A stretch of 64,000 bases of DNA from Mucilaginibacter sp. dw_454. GTDB lineage: Bacteria > Bacteroidota > Bacteroidia > Sphingobacteriales > Sphingobacteriaceae. Positions 58,881 to 64,000 of the stretch are shown piece after piece. Every line of letters starts with the position of its first letter. The first letter of the stretch is position 1. A model generated the notes under the pieces. That model searched no databases. It was not told the DNA's origin and saw nothing but the letters and a program-made list of their open reading frames with translations. The translations under genes were made by a program, and so were the position numbers. The DNA is taken from positions 434,001 to 498,000 of the forward strand of contig NZ_JAAVVB010000003.1 of assembly GCF_018449775.1 (NCBI RefSeq), read 5' to 3'.

Positions 58881-61800
58881 CTAAAGTCCGGTTGCTGCCT
58901 TTGGATTTAATTTTATGCTGGCATCGCCAATGCCGCCATTTACATCAACCCCGGCAATCTTAACGGTGTATTTGCCTGCTATGTCTGACGTGTAGAACGA
59001 CAAGTGTGCGTTTCCGTTTTGGTCGGTAGTAATGTTTGGCTCCCAATAAATCGTCGCGCGATAATCGGGCACAGTTACCGATGATGCCACGTTATATTTA
59101 GGGCTGTAAAACAACTGCGGTTTTAAAATTGGTAATGGCCGGTAGGTAGTAGTGCCCGGTGAGGGGTCTCTATAACTAAGAATGCCATCTTTGGTGGTTA
59201 GCTCTACTACAGCAATATCATCCATGAATTTAGGCCCCGCATATCTATTCGTGTATTTTCTGCTGTAGGCAACCTCCAATCCTGTAAGATCAGGGATTTT
59301 ATAATCTCTTAAGGCTTGTATCACTTCAGATTCGGGGGATAATACAGAATATTCGGGATGCGGCCGGCCGGGACGAGTTGATGCGATTGCCGCTTTTTCC
59401 AAATTCACATCTTCCTCCACATCAGGTGCATCTATATTTAGTATTACCGGCCCGCCATTCATATGAAGTATGACCCCGTAGCCATTAAATGACATCAGAG
59501 GAGTGAATACCACTTCGCCTCTATATCCTGTTTTTGTCGCCCCAAGCACCCTGAATCCCGGCAGTTTCTGTTTAAGCAATTCATATAGGTCATTGGTTGC
59601 TGATGCTTTAATGTCCTTTTCATCAAAAGCCATATCAGCGTAGCCTGCGCCAAAAGGATACCTTGAACCTGGTATCACTTTTTTTGCTTTGATCTGTACT
59701 TCGTTTAAAAGCCTGCCGGTATACTTTACATTGTCTTTGTTCATTTCGATTTGCTTTGATACGAAGTTTAACTCTCTCGCGTCGGTATTTACATACCATG
59801 GTTTAACCGGTACGTTGATAGAATCACGGGGATGTAAAGGCTTAAATCGATTGTCAATAGAAATACTGCCAAAGCTAATATGCTTGCCTTTAGCATTGTT
59901 AGCCTGCAAGAAGAATGATCCGCTATCAATGGGCGGTAAATGATCAAAAATATAGCGCCCGGTCGAGTCGGTAACTACTGTATTTACAAAGCTTGGCTTT
60001 TGCGACGAGATCAATACCGTTTGATTTGCCGATGGCTTGTTGGTAATGTTTTTAACTAAACCGGTTATTTTAAATTCTTTTTCGGCCTGATATTTTACCG
60101 GTTTTGCCCGTGTAAAAACGTCGTTCCAATCATAGCCTGTCCATCCCTGGGTAAGCATTAAATTGTCAAGTGCTTGCCAGGCCTGGTTATCTTTCCGGTT
60201 GATGTAATAGCCCGGCGATTCAATATTTCCTTTTAAATCGGCGTTAAGTAACAGGCTGGGCGCAATGCCATAATTACCTAAGCTATCCGGTTTTATTTGC
60301 GAGTCGTCTGTAACAGCCAACGAGAAGTTTCCTTGTACCGGCAGGCCGCTTTTATCCTTTACCTGGATATCCAATGCTACGCTGTCGCGCTTTACATAGC
60401 TGGCTTTATTTGACTTTAGGCTAATTTTCAACTGGTCGCCATTATCAATAAAAACGGCGCGCTCATTCAATGGGGTCATTCCCTCAAAGAGCGTCAATTT
60501 TGCAATCCCGGTAGGAAACAAATTTTTAGCTACCATTAACGAAGGTTTAGCCAAGTCAACTTTTTGCGAATAGTAGATCACACCCCTTGAAGTACCTATA
60601 AGGTAACATGCGCTATCGGTAGGTAATGAATTGGCACCGGCTATGTCAACCTTCAGGTCGTCGCCCTGCTCTGGGTTGTAAATGTGCAATACGGTGCCCT
60701 TAGGCTGTATTTTAGGTAATTTATAGCCTTTGGCAATTGGCTGGCTAATGCGAGCTGTATAAGTTTCGCCGGCGTGAGGAGTAAACAGGAAAGATCCCAT
60801 GCCGTTATGCAATGGCGTAAATGATACTACCTCATTGTCTTTACTATCATAGATACCACCAACAACCGCGGTGCCGCTGCCATCTTCGGCAATAGCTTTA
60901 AAGCCTACCACCGAGTTGAGTCCGGCTACCAGGCTACCACCCTCGGGTAAAAACTGCAGGTCAATTTTTTGATCACGATTAAGAACAAGCGGCACCTGTA
61001 CCACTTTAAAGTTATCGGCTTTATCCAGGCTGGTTATTTGCAGCCTAACACGCCGACCGTCTGCCTTCGCTGCTAACTCATGACTGATATTGAGGCTACC
61101 ATCCGGGCCGGTTTGCACTTCCTCTTTACTGATATAATGGTACTCATCATACAACTTAACCTCTACCTTTTTGGATGCGATAGGAGCAAGCGGGTTATTA
61201 GCCTGGGTTAGTTTCAGGTTGATTTGTACCTGGTCCTTATCGCCAACCTTTTCAAGCTTAGCTGCCGAGTTTACCAGCCAGGCGTCAGTTGCCGGCACAC
61301 CGATGTAGAAGTGCTGGGTAAATATATAATCGCCGCCAAAGTTTTGCATCCAGTTGGTATAGGCCCGCAGGGTATAACCGCCTTCTTTAAAGATGGCAGC
61401 CGGTAAGGGTATTTGTCCCCAGGCAAGGCCGTCTTTGACGTTAACACTCACGCGTCGCACAACCGAAGCGCTATCATCAACCAATTCTATATATTCTAAT
61501 CCGCTTAGGCGCGATGCAGTTAAGTTTACGCCGTCAAGCAGGTAGCTTTTAAACCAAAGCGTGTCGCCTGTATTGTAGTAAGGCTTATCTGTATGCAGGT
61601 AAACTTTCTCCAACGGTAAGCGCTTGTTAAAGGCATCAAGCGGTGTGGTAATTTTGGTTATGTTTTTATCAGTAACAGTTGATAACAAATTATTGTTGAC
61701 AGCTTGCCCTGCATCTACCGTGTAATGATAGATGGCGCGGCCCAACTGCCCTTGCGCATTAATACCTTCAATTACTACCCGGTATTTGCCCGGGCCATCG

Positions 61801-64000
61801 GCATTGTAAAAGTTAAACGAGGTATTGCCTGCCGAATCTGTTTTTAAATATGGGCTCCAGAAAACGGTGGTGCGCAGATCTGGTAGCTGCTCGGCATTGC
61901 CCGGGCGGCCGTAGCGCGGCGAATAAAACTCGCGCACTTTATTAAAGCCCTTCGGCGTGAAATTAACAACGGCAGGATTGTAGTTTTTCCTTACATAATC
62001 TCTTTTGGTGTAGATCATTAGGGTTGGGCCGCCCAGGTAGTTTATTAAAGCCTGGTTAGTTCTTATAATATCTACTTTCGCTACACCGTCAGGGTCAATC
62101 GAGTCATTATCAAATATATCGCCAACCTCGTCTAAAGTCAACAGACGGCCATCTAATACTACATTTAGGGGAACTAACCCCGAGCCGGGTACAAAGGCAT
62201 ATGGGTAATTATTAACAACCGTACTCTGAGTCTTTCGCTGTTGATAAACAACGCCGGTCAACATGGTTTGAAAACACATCAACAGGCTGGCGCCTTCCTG
62301 GTGATCCGCCGGTATTAAATAGGTTTGATCGGCATGCCCGTCCGGTACCCTAAGGCCCATTTGGTCTTTATAAGGTGGCGGTGCCGGTTTCCTGGCTTTT
62401 ATCCGTACTTCTCTCAGCCGATGCATTTTGTCCAGCAGCCCCATCTTTTCGTAGGCGTCGTCCTCTTTATTTACATTGCCCAGGTATTCTTTTAAGGTGG
62501 CGGCAACGTTGGTACTTACGTCGGGCATGTTAGGGTTATGGCTCATCCTGATTTTCGGGATGGTATCCATAATCACAATCACATGGTCGCTTTTACCATT
62601 GCGTGCCTGAATGGTTATTTTGTTACTGTCGGTAATAAAATAACCCGGAAATTTAAAGCGGCCATTACTATCGGCTGTGGTAACCTTGGTTACACCGGCT
62701 CTTAACGCCATCATGATAACAGAGGCGCCGGCCTGTGGCCTATGGGCCAATGTAGTTACCCTGCCCGACATGGTTGTACCCAAACCCTCCACCGGGAACA
62801 CAGGTTTAGCAGCAACAGTACTATTTAAAGCCTTCCAGGTAAAACGGCGATAGCCTTGTGTAAGCATCAGGTTGTCTAAAGCGCGGTCTACGTCATCGCT
62901 TTTATTGGCAAAGTAATAGTTAGGTTGTTCTACATAGCCTTTCAGATCAGACGTTAGCAGTATGTTAGAAAAAATGGTGCTCTCCTTATTTTCATCAATG
63001 GGCACCTTGCCCTCGTCAATTACCGATACCGAAAAATTACCGGCTGCCGGCATGCCATTACCATCTTTTGATTGCAGGGCTACCTGTACGCGTTCTTTAC
63101 TGTTGTAGGTGGTTTTAGCGGTTTTTATGTTCAGGTTCATCAAATCATTACTGCGGATGAATGCAATGCGCTCATTGATAGGATCGCCGGCGGCATTAAA
63201 TAAAGTAAATTGTGCAATACCTGTGGGGAAGGACTTTTTATCCAACAAAACCGAGGTCATTAACCCTTCTATTTTTACCGGCGACGCAAATACCACCTCG
63301 CCACCGGCATGAATGATCAGATTTGTATTTGACTGCTGCAAACCGGCTGAAGCCTGGATTCTTACCAGCACGCTGTCTTTACCCGGTTGATATACATTTA
63401 GCGTATAACCGTCGTTTGATACCGCGGGCAGGGGCAGGGTTTTAGTCGAGCCATCATCAAAAGTAATTTTAGCCGAATAAGTTTTGCCTGCCTGCGGGCG
63501 TAACAGAAAGCTGCCCATGCCTGCGTGCAGTGTTTCAAACGGCAATACTTCCGCACCTGTTTCATCAACTAATTGGCCCTTGATATTTACACCAAGGCCA
63601 TCAATACCCACCGCCTTGAAGGCTACTCTTGATAATAAACCGTTAACCAGCGTACCACTTTCCGGAAAAAACTGCACATCGCTTTGCGCCAGTTGCGCTT
63701 TTACTGCAAAATCCCGGGTAACGGTGCTTTTATCGTCGCTTTGCAGGATGGTATGGATGTAAGCGCCTGCCAAACCGCCCGGGGTATTAGGTATGTTAAC
63801 CGACACGTTACCCTGCGCATCGGTTTTAGTGTTGCGCTGCCAGGCTACTTTTTTGTTGATCATTAATATATACCGCACATCGCGATTGGCAACCGGACCC
63901 CCATTTTTATCGCTGTAATTTAGTGTGGCTGTCAAGGCCGGTTTACCATCGACATCTTTGTACCGATAATCGGCTTTGGTTAAGATGTTATGATCTATCA
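58881..64000 (-). CDS. Giant alpha2-macroglobulin-like MG2 protein, tandem duplicated, 5' end beyond the window
   Basis: The frame is open to base 64000, so the gene is incomplete: at least 1705 codons are visible and the true start lies outside (the first ATG-less start in the window, TTG 63935, is not a real one, since in-frame sequence IDHNILTKADYRYKD continues before it). It has two tandem modules. The first covers about residues 1-795, the second about 796-1684 (numbered from TTG) and starts with LPLEKVYLHTDKPYYNTGD, the typical opening of such proteins, which in the first module would lie outside the window. Each module has MG2-like beta domains (EGGYTLRAYTNWMQN, GTAKLTLFEG or GIAQFTLF), a carboxypeptidase-like domain and a plug-like stretch ending DIVRTNQALINYLGGPTLMIY. 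Likely an envelope protein; role unknown. Confidence 0.8.
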   Translation of the reverse strand, partial: IDHNILTKADYRYKDVDGKPALTATLNYSDKNGGPVANRDVRYILMINKKVAWQRNTKTDAQGNVSVNIPNTPGGLAGAYIHTILQSDDKSTVTRDFAVKAQLAQSDVQFFPESGTLVNGLLSRVAFKAVGIDGLGVNIKGQLVDETGAEVLPFETLHAGMGSFLLRPQAGKTYSAKITFDDGSTKTLPLPAVSNDGYTLNVYQPGKDSVLVRIQASAGLQQSNTNLIIHAGGEVVFASPVKIEGLMTSVLLDKKSFPTGIAQFTLFNAAGDPINERIAFIRSNDLMNLNIKTAKTTYNSKERVQVALQSKDGNGMPAAGNFSVSVIDEGKVPIDENKESTIFSNILLTSDLKGYVEQPNYYFANKSDDVDRALDNLMLTQGYRRFTWKALNSTVAAKPVFPVEGLGTTMSGRVTTLAHRPQAGASVIMMALRAGVTKVTTADSNGRFKFPGYFITDSNKITIQARNGKSDHVIVIMDTIPKIRMSHNPNMPDVSTNVAATLKEYLGNVNKEDDAYEKMGLLDKMHRLREVRIKARKPAPPPYKDQMGLRVPDGHADQTYLIPADHQEGASLLMCFQTMLTGVVYQQRKTQSTVVNNYPYAFVPGSGLVPLNVVLDGRLLTLDEVGDIFDNDSIDPDGVAKVDIIRTNQALINYLGGPTLMIYTKRDYVRKNYNPAVVNFTPKGFNKVREFYSPRYGRPGNAEQLPDLRTTVFWSPYLKTDSAGNTSFNFYNADGPGKYRVVIEGINAQGQLGRAIYHYTVDAGQAVNNNLLSTVTDKNITKITTPLDAFNKRLPLEKVYLHTDKPYYNTGDTLWFKSYLLDGVNLTASRLSGLEYIELVDDSASVVRRVSVNVKDGLAWGQIPLPAAIFKEGGYTLRAYTNWMQNFGGDYIFTQHFYIGVPATDAWLVNSAAKLEKVGDKDQVQINLKLTQANNPLAPIASKKVEVKLYDEYHYISKEEVQTGPDGSLNISHELAAKADGRRVRLQITSLDKADNFKVVQVPLVLNRDQKIDLQFLPEGGSLVAGLNSVVGFKAIAEDGSGTAVVGGIYDSKDNEVVSFTPLHNGMGSFLFTPHAGETYTARISQPIAKGYKLPKIQPKGTVLHIYNPEQGDDLKVDIAGANSLPTDSACYLIGTSRGVIYYSQKVDLAKPSLMVAKNLFPTGIAKLTLFEGMTPLNERAVFIDNGDQLKISLKSNKASYVKRDSVALDIQVKDKSGLPVQGNFSLAVTDDSQIKPDSLGNYGIAPSLLLNADLKGNIESPGYYINRKDNQAWQALDNLMLTQGWTGYDWNDVFTRAKPVKYQAEKEFKITGLVKNITNKPSANQTVLISSQKPSFVNTVVTDSTGRYIFDHLPPIDSGSFFLQANNAKGKHISFGSISIDNRFKPLHPRDSINVPVKPWYVNTDARELNFVSKQIEMNKDNVKYTGRLLNEVQIKAKKVIPGSRYPFGAGYADMAFDEKDIKASATNDLYELLKQKLPGFRVLGATKTGYRGEVVFTPLMSFNGYGVILHMNGGPVILNIDAPDVEEDVNLEKAAIASTRPGRPHPEYSVLSPESEVIQALRDYKIPDLTGLEVAYSRKYTNRYAGPKFMDDIAVVELTTKDGILSYRDPSPGTTTYRPLPILKPQLFYSPKYNVASSVTVPDYRATIYWEPNITTDQNGNAHLSFYTSDIAGKYTVKIAGVDVNGGIGDASIKLNPKAATGL

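Overview
The window is a 64 kb chromosomal stretch from a member of the Bacteroidota, most likely Sphingobacteriaceae and close to Mucilaginibacter. This is inferred from gene content: LytS/LytTR two-component pairs, the carboxypeptidase-like plus outer-membrane-barrel architecture, glycoside hydrolase families GH92, GH127 and GH172, a permease/M1 peptidase fusion, and intergenic DNA full of hairpin repeats typical of that group. Ribosome binding sites are weak, as usual in the phylum. No tRNA, rRNA, CRISPR array, prophage, integrase or transposase was seen.

Layout. 1-8.6 kb: a TetR-fold protein, HAD phosphatase and AarF/UbiB kinase operon, a Dabb protein, a head-GIN adhesin-like protein, an M1 peptidase, a beta-flower repeat protein and dihydrolipoyl dehydrogenase. 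8.7-14.4 kb: two paralogous TIG/Asp-box surface lipoproteins and a LytTR regulator/kinase pair. 14.6-21.7 kb: an outer membrane receptor-like barrel, two unrecognised secreted paralogues, murB and an ECF sigma factor. 22-28.2 kb: an ABC exporter whose permease is fused to an M1 peptidase, a glycerophosphodiesterase and a ThuA protein. 28.4-37.4 kb: a lipoprotein, a membrane protein, a VOC protein, an MFS transporter, a second LytTR/kinase pair, a DUF2911 protein, an acetyltransferase and rpiA. 38-58.8 kb: a secreted glycan-degradation region (GH92, cupin, serine hydrolase, sialate O-acetylesterase, glutaminase-like protein, a TonB-receptor-like barrel, two SGNH esterases, GH127, GH172) without any SusD. 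58.9-64 kb: the incomplete 5' part lies outside the window for a giant tandem-duplicated macroglobulin-like protein.

How the genes may work together. The 38-64 kb part encodes almost only exported proteins. GH127 and GH172 both belong to arabinofuranoside/fructofuranoside-acting families, GH92 removes alpha-mannose, and the acetylesterase and SGNH enzymes would remove acyl groups, so a decorated mannose- and arabinose-containing glycan is a reasonable target (inference).

The most unusual content is between genes. At least 13 imperfect palindromes belong to one architectural superfamily: inverted pairs of hairpins that start GTCA and differ in the stem word. One of them holds a GIY-YIG nuclease gene between perfect 31-bp inverted repeats, and a short empty copy of the same element lies 6 kb away, suggesting a REPIN/RAYT-like system run by a GIY-YIG enzyme. 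Two other loci, upstream of a sialate O-acetylesterase and of a secreted protein pair, share one complex six-copy iteron layout but use two different repeated words (GTTTCA and TGATCC). A gene-free ~450-bp element with long inverted ends and a compact structured element complete the set.
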